64,000 bases of DNA from Vibrio qingdaonensis (GTDB taxonomy: Bacteria > Pseudomonadota > Gammaproteobacteria > Enterobacterales > Vibrionaceae): contig NZ_JAKRRY010000022.1 of assembly GCF_026191675.1 (NCBI RefSeq), positions 1-64,000 on the forward strand, in the 5' to 3' direction. Under the pieces are notes generated by a model, which saw only the letters and a list, made by a program, of their open reading frames with translations, was not told the origin of the DNA and made no database searches. Positions 52,150-61,418 of this stretch are shown piece by piece. Positions within the stretch are counted from its first letter, which is position 1. The number at the start of each line of letters is the position of its first letter. A program made the position numbers and the translations under genes.

Positions 52150-53019
52150 TCACGACATATGCGCAGGCATATTAATCAGTAATCGGTTGAAGCTATCTTT
52201 TGCTTCCTGGCATTGCATCACTCGACCATGCCCCTGCCCTTGAGTCGTCACCAAAGTGACTCGTTCCATTTCTTTTGACGCCTTTTCTGACACGTCGTAC
52301 TTAGTAAACTTGTCCTTCTCATCATGAACAATGATGGTCTCGGCTTGACGGCGTGACAACTTTTGAAAGGGGTCAATGGACTGAATTGGATAGCGATACT
52401 GATCTTCTATATCCCCGACAACTGCTTCAAAAAGGCGCATTGAGTAACCCGAACGAGCAACACTACCAAATAAATTATCGACATAATCCAGCACAGGGGC
52501 AATGAGTAACAAAGGCTTATCCACCAGCTTGGCATGTTTGCACTCTAGCGCCGCAGCGGTCCCCATACTATGCCCAACTAAACCAGCAACGTCGTCTTCA
52601 CTATCCAAGAGTCCTTCTAAGCCACCAACGAACGCAGGAATGTGCCCATACTGTCCTTCACTTTCCCCATGGGCTGGATGATCATACGCCAACGCTGTAA
52701 AGCCTTGCTGGGCAATATGCGCCATCAAAGGGAAAAACTGGCTGGCCGTACCAGACCAGCCATGCGTCAAAATCCACACAGGTCCCTGACCCAAACGATA
52801 CGTTTTTAGAACCCCTTCAGGCGTGACAACATCCGCGACAACCAACCCATCAGGTTGAGCATTTTTTGGCTTAGATCGCACTGGCGTTAACAACAACTTT
52901 TTCGCGATATTTTTCGCATGGTTTGGTGCCAATTTATGATGCGTGCGAGTGGTAAGATTCACCAGTCGCTTCTTAAAACTAAATTTTTTTGATGTGTTGA
53001 AATAGATTTTGTCGCTCAT
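52150..53019 (-). CDS. Alpha/beta hydrolase
   Basis: A 289-residue hydrolase without signal peptide. The oxyanion segment is THGWSGTASQF, the nucleophile elbow is GHSMGT (Ser about 148), and the late acid and base residues are in HDEKDKF (Asp) and GQGHGRV (His). It should hydrolyse an ester, amide or similar bond in the cytoplasm; the substrate is unknown. It is preceded by a TetR gene on the same strand, and a copy of the TetR operator lies in its own leader (53042-53057), so it is a likely target of that regulator. Confidence 0.9.
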   Translation of the reverse strand: MSDKIYFNTSKKFSFKKRLVNLTTRTHHKLAPNHAKNIAKKLLLTPVRSKPKNAQPDGLVVADVVTPEGVLKTYRLGQGPVWILTHGWSGTASQFFPLMAHIAQQGFTALAYDHPAHGESEGQYGHIPAFVGGLEGLLDSEDDVAGLVGHSMGTAAALECKHAKLVDKPLLLIAPVLDYVDNLFGSVARSGYSMRLFEAVVGDIEDQYRYPIQSIDPFQKLSRRQAETIIVHDEKDKFTKYDVSEKASKEMERVTLVTTQGQGHGRVMQCQEAKDSFNRLLINMPAHMS

Positions 53020-53041
53020 GACTCACTTCCTTTCTCTCGAT

Positions 53042-53057
53042 TCGTACGATCGTGCTT
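53042..53057 (-). promoter_or_regulatory. Second TetR-type operator, upstream of the hydrolase gene
   Basis: TCGTACGATCGTGCTT matches 12 of 16 positions of the palindrome at 53732-53747, with the right half nearly identical. It lies 23 bases before the hydrolase start. Confidence 0.5.
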
Positions 53058-53102
53058 TTTTGTGGTAAATGTTTTTCCGTGAATGATTAACCTCAGAACC
53101 AT

Positions 53103-53699
53103 TTAATTTCTCGAATCATCCATCCAAGAATCCATCAGACGTTCAACGCTTTTACTAAAACGCTGGCTACTCTCCTGCTCACCGACAAGTGAATAAAACA
53201 CATGAGCACTCAGGTACTGCCCGTAGAGTTCAAACGTTGCCTGCTTTGGATCCAAATCCGCTTTAAATTCACCGCTTACCATTCCTTTTTCAATTTGAAT
53301 CGTTAAGTAGTTTATCCAGCGATGAATCGTACTACGCAATGCCGATTGCAAATCATCCTGCTGGCTATCACGCCATGCATCAATAAACATGCAGCTTCCT
53401 TGAAACGACTGGTTCCAGCTTATCCAATTATCAATTAAGTGATTGATTTTCAGCCGAATGTGTTGGTATTCGCAGGCTCTAACCGGACCAATCACACGCG
53501 ACTGAAACGTAACTTCAGCGTATTCTACTACGGCAACTTGTAGATTCGTCTTCGAGTTAAAATGCGAAAACAAACCACTTTTTGACAGGCCACACTGCTT
53601 GGCAAGCTCGCCAATAGTTAGGCTCTCTAATCCCTCTCGGCTTGCCAATTCAAAAGCCTGACAAAGAATATGTTCTTTGGTTAGTTTGCCCTTACTCAT
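53103..53699 (-). CDS. TetR-family transcriptional regulator
   Basis: A 198-residue regulator from the ATG at 53699, which has GAGG five bases upstream (the frame extends to 53720). The helix-turn-helix is at about 12-50 (ELASREGLESLTIGELAK, CGLSKSGLFSHFNSKTNLQ). The C-terminal part resembles the TetR_C_6 type. A palindrome lies 33 bases upstream and a related site before the hydrolase gene, so it probably represses itself, the hydrolase and perhaps the divergent AEC carrier. Confidence 0.92.
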   Translation of the reverse strand: MSKGKLTKEHILCQAFELASREGLESLTIGELAKQCGLSKSGLFSHFNSKTNLQVAVVEYAEVTFQSRVIGPVRACEYQHIRLKINHLIDNWISWNQSFQGSCMFIDAWRDSQQDDLQSALRSTIHRWINYLTIQIEKGMVSGEFKADLDPKQATFELYGQYLSAHVFYSLVGEQESSQRFSKSVERLMDSWMDDSRN

Positions 53700-53731
53700 T
53701 TTTACCTCATGTCGAATCATTGCCTTTAATT

Positions 53732-53747
53732 TAGCACGGTCGTGCTA
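53732..53747. promoter_or_regulatory. TetR-type palindromic operator
   Basis: TAGCACG-GT-CGTGCTA is a perfect 7-bp inverted repeat with a 2-base centre, between the divergent TetR gene and AEC carrier gene. Confidence 0.75.
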
Positions 53748-53878
53748 TTTATCAACAGACCGTTATTATATTTCTCAACACACGTTTAATTGTCGGTCTA
53801 CCTATGGGACACTATTACCTCTTAAATAGCCGCTTAGAATAGCCGCACCAACGTCCCTTACCTAACATGGATTGAGTT

Positions 53879-54835
53879 ATGAATGTTCTTATGGAGCAGC
53901 TGCATTTTTCCTTATCAATAACCGGACCAATTTGTTTGATGCTTATTCTTGGTGTCATCTTCAAGCGCATTGGTTTGATCAACGAAAATTTTATCGATGT
54001 TGCTTCAAAGCTGGTTTTTCAAGTCACACTGCCTGCCATGTTATTTCTCAGCATAGTGACCGCTAAGCATGACTTTTCTGCCGCTAGTCAATTTGTTGGC
54101 TTTGGGCTCATTGCCAGCATCTTGTTTTTTGTTTTTACGACACTCTCTGTTAATTATTGGTTTCGAAACTCACCTGACAAAGGCGTAATTATTCAAGGTG
54201 GATTTCGCTCTAACACCGCTATTATTGGGCTAGCCTACGTGGCAAATGCCTACGGTGACCAAGGGGTTGCTCTCGCTGCGCTATATGTTGCCGCCACTAC
54301 ATTTCTATATAACGTCCAAGCCGTTATATGCCTGACACCTCGCTCAGAAGCATCTGGAACAAAAGCGGGAAAAGTCATGCTTAGAACACTCACCAAAAAC
54401 CCGCTCATCATCGCCATTGTATTTGGCATCGTATTCTATAGCCTCTCCATACCAGTGCCTGAGATAGCGGTGGATGCCGGAAACTACTTCGCCCGTATGA
54501 CGTTACCATTGGCTCTACTGTGTACAGGGGGATCGCTAAACCTTAACTCAATGAAAAATGAACAAGCTGCGTCATGGTTTGCGACCGGTTATAAGCTTCT
54601 ATTGGCGCCAATCAGCATTACCCTTGCCGCCTATCTAATGGGCTTTAAGGGCATCGAAATGGGGATTATCTTCTTCATGAACGCGTCTCCTGTTGCTGCC
54701 GCTAGCTATGTCATGGCACGAGCAATGGGGAGTAATTCTGCACTCGCCGCTAATATCATTGCCTTCACAACGGTGTTATCGGCCATCACATGTACGTTAG
54801 GTATTGTAATTTTATCGTCGTTCGGTCTGCTTTAA
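53879..54835 (+). CDS. AEC-family transporter (auxin efflux carrier type)
   Basis: A 318-residue polytopic membrane protein with about ten segments, matching the auxin-efflux-carrier / malonate-transporter family: ILGVIFKRIGLINENFIDVASKL near the start, GGFRSNTAIIGLAY and the C-terminal NASPVAAASYVMARAMG. It likely exports or imports an organic acid. It is divergent from the TetR gene and shares its operator region. Start at 53879, or at the ATG four codons later. Confidence 0.9.
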   Translation: MNVLMEQLHFSLSITGPICLMLILGVIFKRIGLINENFIDVASKLVFQVTLPAMLFLSIVTAKHDFSAASQFVGFGLIASILFFVFTTLSVNYWFRNSPDKGVIIQGGFRSNTAIIGLAYVANAYGDQGVALAALYVAATTFLYNVQAVICLTPRSEASGTKAGKVMLRTLTKNPLIIAIVFGIVFYSLSIPVPEIAVDAGNYFARMTLPLALLCTGGSLNLNSMKNEQAASWFATGYKLLLAPISITLAAYLMGFKGIEMGIIFFMNASPVAAASYVMARAMGSNSALAANIIAFTTVLSAITCTLGIVILSSFGLL

Positions 54836-54959
54836 TACCAACCATCAATACAACAAAACAGCTCTCCAGCAACCATACCGGATTCAACTAAATTGCATAG
54901 CAAACCAACCGCACTCTGCTAGAATACTTGCCACCTCATACCATAAAAAATGACGAATA

Positions 54960-55751
54960 ATGAACAAAAGCAAAATTGTCGAGTACCTACAACAAGTGCG
55001 TGAAAATAAACCGCTTGTGGTTAACATTACTAATTTCGTTGCTATGAACAACACTGCCAATGCACTTCTTGCTGTCGGTGCTTCTCCTATCATGGCGCAT
55101 TCTAAGCAAGAGATGGCTGAGATGATGGCGTTTGCTGGCGCACTGGTCATCAATATTGGCACCATTGACAGTGTATGGCGACCGGGTATGTTTTTTGCTG
55201 TCGAACAGGCCAATTTACACGACAAAACGGTTGTCCTCGATCCGGTTGGCTGCGGGGCAAGCCAGTTAAGAACGTCCACAGCTCGTCAACTTGCAGAAGC
55301 GGCAAAATATCTCATCATTCGCGGCAATGCGTCAGAAATCATTGCCATGGCGGGTGAGCAAGGTCACAACAAGGGTGTTGACGCATTGGATAGTAGTGAG
55401 GCTGCACTTAATGCCGCTAAATCCCTAGTTGATGCCTACCAATGCAGTGTAGTGATTTCAGGCAAAACGGATTACATCGTTAGCCCTAATTCCACCATCG
55501 CTTTGAACAATGGCCATGAAATGATGCCTTACGTGACTGCTATGGGTTGTTCACTCTCTGCTGTAACAGGCGCTTTTGCTGCGGTTGGTGATCACACTGG
55601 TGGTGCTGCTGCCGCCGTATTTGGTGTGGCAGGCGAGATCGCAGCCGAGCAATCAAATGGTCCAGGTTCGCTGCAACTCAATTTACTCGATGCCTTGTAT
55701 CAACTTGATGCCAAGACACTCTCTGAACGATTAAGTATCAACGAAATCTAG
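54960..55751 (+). CDS. thiM: Hydroxyethylthiazole kinase
   Basis: A 263-residue thiazole salvage kinase: NITNFVAMNNTANALLAVGASP near the start, VVLDPVGCGAS, IRGNASEI and TAMGCSLSAVTGAFAAV, all typical of ThiM. It phosphorylates 4-methyl-5-hydroxyethylthiazole for thiamin salvage. It leads the unit thiM-thiE-56403 gene (gaps of 8 and 7 bases). Unlike many thiM genes, no TPP riboswitch (CTGAGA-type core) is visible in the 124 bases upstream, so control is of another kind. Confidence 0.95.
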   Translation: MNKSKIVEYLQQVRENKPLVVNITNFVAMNNTANALLAVGASPIMAHSKQEMAEMMAFAGALVINIGTIDSVWRPGMFFAVEQANLHDKTVVLDPVGCGASQLRTSTARQLAEAAKYLIIRGNASEIIAMAGEQGHNKGVDALDSSEAALNAAKSLVDAYQCSVVISGKTDYIVSPNSTIALNNGHEMMPYVTAMGCSLSAVTGAFAAVGDHTGGAAAAVFGVAGEIAAEQSNGPGSLQLNLLDALYQLDAKTLSERLSINEI

Positions 55752-55759
55752 GAATAAAC

Positions 55760-56395
55760 ATGCCGCTAAATCCTTATCGTCTCTACCTCGTCACTGATGA
55801 GCAGCAGGATCTTCAAACTCAGCTCAAGGTTGTTGAACAAGCGGTTCAAGGTGGCGTAACCATGGTGCAAGTACGAGAAAAGCATCATGATATACGCGCC
55901 TTTATCAACAAGGCGGCGGCGATAAAGCAAGTGTTAGAAGGCTCGAACGTGCCTTTAATCATTAACGACCGCGTTGATGTCGCGTTAGCGATTAACGCCG
56001 ATGGGGTTCACTTGGGGCAGTCCGATATGCCTGTCGAACTCGCACGTCAGTTACTCGGACCAAACAAACTACTCGGGCTATCTATTGAAAATGAGCAGCA
56101 GCTTAAACACGCTAACAACCTACCGATTGATTATATTGGGTTAAGCGCAATCTTTGCGACCGCGACCAAAAGTAATATTAAAAAACAATGGGGACTAGTT
56201 GGCCTCGAAAATGCCCTCAACCAAACGACACTACCGATTGTCGCCATTGGTGGTATTAACAAGACAAACATCTCTGCCATCGCCCAAACTGGCGTTCATG
56301 GTATTGCTCTGGTGTCTGCCATTAGCCATGCGAGCTCTCCGCAACAAGCTGCCCGTGAGTTAACACGGTTATTGGCTCATCCACCACAACTCTAG
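55760..56395 (+). CDS. thiE: Thiamin-phosphate synthase
   Basis: A 211-residue TIM-barrel enzyme: VREKHHD, LIINDRVDVALAINADGVHLGQSDMP (phosphate- and Mg-binding), YIGLSAIFATATKSN and VAIGGINKTN, all marks of ThiE. It joins HMP-pyrophosphate to the thiazole phosphate made by ThiM. No thiD is present here, so HMP phosphorylation is encoded elsewhere. Confidence 0.96.
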   Translation: MPLNPYRLYLVTDEQQDLQTQLKVVEQAVQGGVTMVQVREKHHDIRAFINKAAAIKQVLEGSNVPLIINDRVDVALAINADGVHLGQSDMPVELARQLLGPNKLLGLSIENEQQLKHANNLPIDYIGLSAIFATATKSNIKKQWGLVGLENALNQTTLPIVAIGGINKTNISAIAQTGVHGIALVSAISHASSPQQAARELTRLLAHPPQL

Positions 56396-56402
56396 GATCA
56401 CA

Positions 56403-57269
56403 ATGAACGATAAACTCTCCACATCCGCATTAGCGAAACACCGAGACATGGTTGCCAAAGATCTATTCACAACCTTAAAGCAAGCGGGCTACCTCTCTTG
56501 GCATGAGTCGAAGTGGCTACTTACTGACATTGGCTTTCGCTTTGGTGGAGAGTACAGAGAGAGTGAAAAATACGGTCGTTTTATTGTCTGGCCAACAAAC
56601 CTCATTATTGATGACACTCTCATTTCAGACGCCCACTTAAGCGCGACTCAAATTGGCGAGTACTTTTCAATGCCAGCCAAAAAAATCAACTTGCTGCTAA
56701 GCGAATTAGGTTGGATTAAGCGAGAAGGGCAGCAATGGCTGGTAACACAGAGCGGATTAAGAGCGGGCGCATTTCAGCGTATCGACTCGGTGAAAGATGC
56801 CACATTTGTCCTTTGGCACCCTAGCCTGCTTCGCAATAAGCGGCTGAAGCAATCGGTGGGGGAATTCAAAGGCAGTGACGCAGATAATCAATCAACCGAC
56901 CGTTCTTTTTCTCGGTTTAAACAAAAGTTCTCAGCCAAACACCGCACTTTAGATGGCCATTATGTTCAATCCAAAGGCGAACTCATCATTGATAACTGGC
57001 TTTATATGGGCAGCGTTCTACACGCCTATCAGCGCCAACTTCCGATCGACACCGATGTAATTAGCGACTTCTACCTACCACAGGGCAAAGTTTACATTCA
57101 GTTTTGGGGCACCGATAACGGCCCTGTCGATACTAAGACGATTGAAAAAACTCGCCAGCTCTATCACGACCATGAGTTTGATCTTATTGAAATTTTCCCT
57201 GAAGAGTTAGAGCAGCTCGATACAATACTACCGCTAAAGCTTAGACCGTTTGGGATCCGTGCTTACTAG
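56403..57269 (+). CDS. Tandem antirepressor-like winged helices plus PD-(D/E)XK-like nuclease-fold protein
   Basis: A 288-residue protein. Residues about 7-68 and about 78-142 are two similar units resembling the C-terminal domain of phage antirepressors (for example LAKHRDMVAKDLFTTLKQAG then GRFIVWPTNL). Residues about 183-285 look like the small PD-(D/E)XK-related fold: candidate Glu193, Asp222 (SDFYLP) and the site VYIQFWG, where Gln233 and Trp235 sit where Glu and Lys are usual. Catalysis is therefore doubtful; DNA or RNA binding is plausible. It starts 7 bases after thiE, so it is probably co-transcribed with thiamin genes. Such proteins are often mislabelled in databases. Confidence 0.7.
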   Translation: MNDKLSTSALAKHRDMVAKDLFTTLKQAGYLSWHESKWLLTDIGFRFGGEYRESEKYGRFIVWPTNLIIDDTLISDAHLSATQIGEYFSMPAKKINLLLSELGWIKREGQQWLVTQSGLRAGAFQRIDSVKDATFVLWHPSLLRNKRLKQSVGEFKGSDADNQSTDRSFSRFKQKFSAKHRTLDGHYVQSKGELIIDNWLYMGSVLHAYQRQLPIDTDVISDFYLPQGKVYIQFWGTDNGPVDTKTIEKTRQLYHDHEFDLIEIFPEELEQLDTILPLKLRPFGIRAY

Positions 57270-57311
57270 TGTAATGGTGTCCATCCCAACACTACATTGC
57301 ATCGCTATTTT

Positions 57312-57872
57312 TTAAAAAAAGCACAAGCAATCTTGCCGAGCATGCTCACCAGCGATCATATAAGGTGTGGTCACTTGCCACTTTGCATTCGCTGGCGGAG
57401 TCTCGTATTTTCTATCAGGCGATAGTGGTTTACTGGAGTGCACCGTTTTAACACTAATACCTTGAGGTAAAGCTCGCAGAAATGCATCTTTGTAGCCAGG
57501 TAGAGCCTGTACTGCAGATTGCCCCACTTTAGCTTGGCTATAACCATCGTATGGTCCAATTAAACAGCGCAAGCCTTCTTTTTCTGGCTTAACCCATACA
57601 GGTTTATCAAGTCGTTGCTGCAGCGGCTTCCAGTCGTCTACGCTAATAGAAGAGCGAAAGAAACCACACTGAATCCAATATGTCTGCAGTTCAGGTTGTA
57701 TTTTTGCACCTCCCCAAATCCCTTTCCCAATCGGGCACTCAGCATTTAGCGTAGGAACAGCAGATTGGCCGGATTCGTCCGCATTAGTGACAACATAGCA
57801 GTCCTTAGCGTCCGCGCTAGCTGTGTTGGTAACAAACAATAATAGAAGCAGTATCAATCCTTTAGGTGACAT
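57312..57872 (-). CDS. Secreted SPOR-like domain protein
   Basis: A 186-residue protein with a signal peptide (cleavage after TASA). The centre (about 68-135: YWIQCGFFRSSISVDDWKPL, then RCLIGPYDGYSQAKVGQSAVQ) resembles a SPOR domain, which binds denuded glycans at the division site. Cys residues may pair. The gene is convergent with the thiM unit and divergent from nhaD. The role is unknown beyond envelope binding. Confidence 0.75.
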   Translation of the reverse strand: MSPKGLILLLLLFVTNTASADAKDCYVVTNADESGQSAVPTLNAECPIGKGIWGGAKIQPELQTYWIQCGFFRSSISVDDWKPLQQRLDKPVWVKPEKEGLRCLIGPYDGYSQAKVGQSAVQALPGYKDAFLRALPQGISVKTVHSSKPLSPDRKYETPPANAKWQVTTPYMIAGEHARQDCLCFF

Positions 57873-58041
57873 ATTCTCTCCTTATTCTTTAAGAGACTAG
57901 ATGAGAAGAGAAGGTTGTCAAAAAATGAGCAGCGTTTTCTTTAGATAAGAGTTAGCTCACAACGATTTTGTTGATTTCATTTTAAAATATCGTGTAATTA
58001 ATGTTAATGACTGATTTTATTTGCTTTTGAAGGATCAAAAC

Positions 58042-59499
58042 ATGATTAAGACGCGTCAACGACCCTTTTGTTTTCTACTCTTTTTAGTTGCCAGCACTCT
58101 TTTTTCTACCTCCGCCCTTGCTTCCGCTACCACCTCCACTGCGCCACTAAACCTGACCCAATCGACCGCCGGCTACGCCGCACTTATTATTTTTGGGCTC
58201 GCCTATACCTTGGTGATGATGGAGGAATACCTGCAACTACGAAAATCCAAACCCGTCTTGCTCGCCGCAGGTCTTATTTGGATCATCATCGGATTTGTTT
58301 ACAAAGAATTCGATCAAGTCGAAATCGCGAAAGCGGCTTTAGAGCACAACCTGCTTGAATACGCAGAGCTGCTATTATTCCTATTGGTCGCCATGACTTA
58401 CATATCGGCAATGGAAGAAAGGCGATTGTTCGATGCCCTTCAGTCTTGGATGGTGGGAAAAGGATTCAATTTTCGAACGTTGTTTTGGTTAACCGGCATC
58501 CTATCTTTTTTTATCTCCCCTATTGCCGATAACTTAACTACCGCTCTATTGATGTGCGCCGTCGTGCTTAAAGTGGGCGGAAGTAATCTAAAATTTGTCA
58601 ACATTGCTTGTATCAACATTGTTATCGCCGCCAACGCTGGCGGAGCGTTTAGCCCATTTGGCGATATAACCACGTTAATGGTGTGGCAAGCAGGGCATGT
58701 CTCCTTTTCTGAGTTTATGCCACTCTTTCTACCTTCTGTTGTTAACTATCTTATCCCCGCTATCATTATGTCTTTCTTTGTTCCCAAGACTCAACCCGAC
58801 GCGGTGCACGAACGTATCGAGCTAAAACGTGGTGCACTAAGGATTGTCGGTCTGTTTGTACTCACCATCGCGACCGCTGTCGCGTTCCACGCAGTACTGC
58901 ATTTCCCACCAGTGATGGGAATGATGATGGGACTTGCCTATTTACAGTTTTTTGGGTTTTTCCTACGCCGAACTCTGCCCCGCTCGATTGCTAAAAAGAA
59001 AGCAATGGCCATAGCCAATAATGATGAAATGGCACTTAAGCGCTTAGGTTCAATTGTGCCTTTTGATGTATTTCGCCGAGTATCCCATGCCGAGTGGGAT
59101 ACCTTGCTATTTTTCTATGGCGTGGTGATGTGTGTTGGAGGATTGAGCCTACTTGGTTACCTAGGTGTGGTGTCTGAAATCATGTACACCCAATGGGATC
59201 CTATCTGGGCTAACGTCATGGTAGGTATACTCTCTGCCATTGTCGACAACATTCCTGTGATGTTTGCCGTACTGACAATGAGCCCAGAGCTTTCAATGGG
59301 CAACTGGTTATTAGTCACCTTAACAGCCGGGGTAGGCGGCAGCTTACTCTCTATTGGATCGGCGGCTGGGGTTGCCTTAATGGGCGCAGCTCATGGAAAA
59401 TATACCTTCTTTGGCCATTTAAAATGGGCGCCAGTTATTGCTCTTGGTTATGCGGCAAGTATCTTGCTCCACCTTAGTTTAAATGGCCATTTATTCTAA
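58042..59499 (+). CDS. nhaD: Sodium/proton antiporter NhaD
   Basis: About 485 residues with a signal-like first segment and about 12 further membrane segments. The NhaD landmarks are ISPIADNLTTALLMCAVVLKVG, NAGGAFSPFGDITTLMVWQ and DNIPVMFAVLTMSP. It exports sodium (and lithium) in exchange for protons at alkaline pH, a usual trait of marine vibrios. The ATG at 58042 has AAGGA upstream. Single gene with a terminator. Confidence 0.95.
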   Translation: MIKTRQRPFCFLLFLVASTLFSTSALASATTSTAPLNLTQSTAGYAALIIFGLAYTLVMMEEYLQLRKSKPVLLAAGLIWIIIGFVYKEFDQVEIAKAALEHNLLEYAELLLFLLVAMTYISAMEERRLFDALQSWMVGKGFNFRTLFWLTGILSFFISPIADNLTTALLMCAVVLKVGGSNLKFVNIACINIVIAANAGGAFSPFGDITTLMVWQAGHVSFSEFMPLFLPSVVNYLIPAIIMSFFVPKTQPDAVHERIELKRGALRIVGLFVLTIATAVAFHAVLHFPPVMGMMMGLAYLQFFGFFLRRTLPRSIAKKKAMAIANNDEMALKRLGSIVPFDVFRRVSHAEWDTLLFFYGVVMCVGGLSLLGYLGVVSEIMYTQWDPIWANVMVGILSAIVDNIPVMFAVLTMSPELSMGNWLLVTLTAGVGGSLLSIGSAAGVALMGAAHGKYTFFGHLKWAPVIALGYAASILLHLSLNGHLF

Positions 59500-59508
59500 C
59501 AGAACAGG

Positions 59509-59540
59509 GCGAGAACGATGAAAATCGTTCTCGCTTTTAT
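59509..59540 (+). terminator. nhaD terminator
   Basis: GCGAGAACGAT pairs with ATCGTTCTCGC around a GAAA tetraloop, followed by TTTTATTTATT. It lies 10 bases after the stop. Confidence 0.95.
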
Positions 59541-59765
59541 TTATTAATCATCAGAATATTAATTTACACACTATTTTATAAACGCGAATATAATCACGTT
59601 CTGTATACCCTTCCTTAATATAACATTTCTTTCCTATAAAAATATAAACCTACCAATATAGAGTAGGTGTAACTCCCCCTTCGCGATCTGAAACGGCTAT
59701 TAATAGCATTAATTTTATTAGTCCTTTCAAATTTAAAAACTTATATATCAATATTGGATACAAGA

Positions 59766-61328
59766 ATGAATATTAACGCTTATATTTTCGCATCAATCGC
59801 AGTGAGCGTACTTACCGCCTGTGGTGGCGGAGGAAGCAATGATGCAAGCACAAGTCACAGCCAAAGTTTTCCATCCTTAAACACAGCGCCAATCTACCAA
59901 GGTAATATGGATCAGGCCAAAAAAATTACACCGGAAAAACTGTCTGCTACGCTCAGTAATACATTACTTTTCAACAATTCATCATGGACACCTAATGTCA
60001 CCACCTATGCTTCGCAACGTGCTATCGCCCCTTTAAATCAAGTAGACCAAGCACTTAACTGTGCCACTGGCACAGGTACAACTACGACGCATATTAACTC
60101 TCTCACTCAAACGGGTTATCACATTCAACACTATCAGCAATGTGACCTTGATGGGAGCGGTGTTATCTTCGATGGCACATTACAAATCAATGTGTATGAA
60201 TCCAATATACAGCTCATGCAACCAGTCACCATGAGCACCTCATACGCCAACTTTAAAATCACCCAACCTGATGGTCGTTATACTCAAATTGATGGCACCA
60301 TCAAGGAGAACAATTTAGGTTCTTGTCAGCATACCAAAGAAAGTAATATCAGCGTTAATACGAATACCGGCGAAGAATCCATATTGGTTGATGTTAAGAG
60401 TTCGGCATATTGTCCTGATTCAAGTAATATTTTCTTTACCAATTATACTAACCACTCTGGTAAGATCTTTTTGTCTGACACTGGATACATTGATATTTCA
60501 TCGAAAGATATAAAGTATTTTCAACAAGACTCAAATTTACCCAACGTGTTAGGGACCCCACTCGTGCTTGCGGGAGGAACGCTACAATTTACAGCTATCG
60601 ATAATATTATGCTGCTCACCGCGCAATATCATGAGACAGAGTCCAACGCTGATATGCCAGATCAATTTGAAATGACCAGTCATATTGTTATCAAAAATAA
60701 TAACGATAATACACTCTCTTTTGACAAAATAATGCCATCTTGGCTACTCAGCAATCCGAAATTGATTAACTTTAGTGATCAAGATGGTGACAAGCTGTGG
60801 GATGGCTACGAAGCGTTTTTCGGTCTCAACCCTCTGATTGATGACAGTGCTGAGGATTTAGATAACGACCAATTCTCAAACCTTAGTGAATTTCTCGGTT
60901 TTTCAGACCCTAGTAATGTTGACGATATACCGACCGCTCACGTGACATTAACTTGGTGGGACTCCATGCAAGGTAACGTTCAGCTAGAAGGCGTCGTTTC
61001 CCCCTATTATGCTGCCTCTCTTGAACCATTTTCAATCACAGTACAACTCGCAACGCCCGCTCGCTTGTGGCAATGGCAACCCATTGACGGCATTGACTGT
61101 ACCCTCAACGACTTAGGAAACAACAATAGTAAGATTCAATGCCAGAACCTATCAGCCGAACCTTTGCTGTCCTACCTTGACCCCATCGATTCTGGCGAGC
61201 AGTTAACGTCGGTGCTAGGGCACCTTACTTGGCAAGGCGATAATTCAGGTTTTAACCAACCTAGCTATCTTTCGGTACAAACTAGCGGGAATTCGTTGCT
61301 GGATTACCATGACACTTTGGTTCAGTAA
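59766..61328 (+). CDS. Secreted lipoprotein with EF-hand/TSP3-like calcium motif
   Basis: About 520 residues with a lipobox (LTAC) and a Gly/Ser linker (GGGGSND), so it is probably surface-exposed. The middle (about 80-330) is an unassigned beta-rich region with several Cys (CATGTGT, CDLDG, CQHTKES, AYCPD). Residues about 345-385 resemble calcium-binding repeats (DQDGDKLWDGYEAF, DLDNDQFSNLSEF). The start at 59766 has a weak ribosome binding site. It is preceded by an AT-rich gap of about 225 bases and has no recognised homologue. Confidence 0.75.
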   Translation: MNINAYIFASIAVSVLTACGGGGSNDASTSHSQSFPSLNTAPIYQGNMDQAKKITPEKLSATLSNTLLFNNSSWTPNVTTYASQRAIAPLNQVDQALNCATGTGTTTTHINSLTQTGYHIQHYQQCDLDGSGVIFDGTLQINVYESNIQLMQPVTMSTSYANFKITQPDGRYTQIDGTIKENNLGSCQHTKESNISVNTNTGEESILVDVKSSAYCPDSSNIFFTNYTNHSGKIFLSDTGYIDISSKDIKYFQQDSNLPNVLGTPLVLAGGTLQFTAIDNIMLLTAQYHETESNADMPDQFEMTSHIVIKNNNDNTLSFDKIMPSWLLSNPKLINFSDQDGDKLWDGYEAFFGLNPLIDDSAEDLDNDQFSNLSEFLGFSDPSNVDDIPTAHVTLTWWDSMQGNVQLEGVVSPYYAASLEPFSITVQLATPARLWQWQPIDGIDCTLNDLGNNNSKIQCQNLSAEPLLSYLDPIDSGEQLTSVLGHLTWQGDNSGFNQPSYLSVQTSGNSLLDYHDTLVQ

Positions 61329-61418
61329 TCGTTAACGTGTTGGCCTCGATATCAGCGAGGCCAACTTCGTTCATTGACGATTCTGATTAAACATTCCTGT
61401 CGAATCTGATGCCAAACC

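Noticed and set aside
54884..55279. 131-codon minus-strand frame across the start of thiM
   Set aside because: It is the antisense shadow of thiM, whose product is clear.
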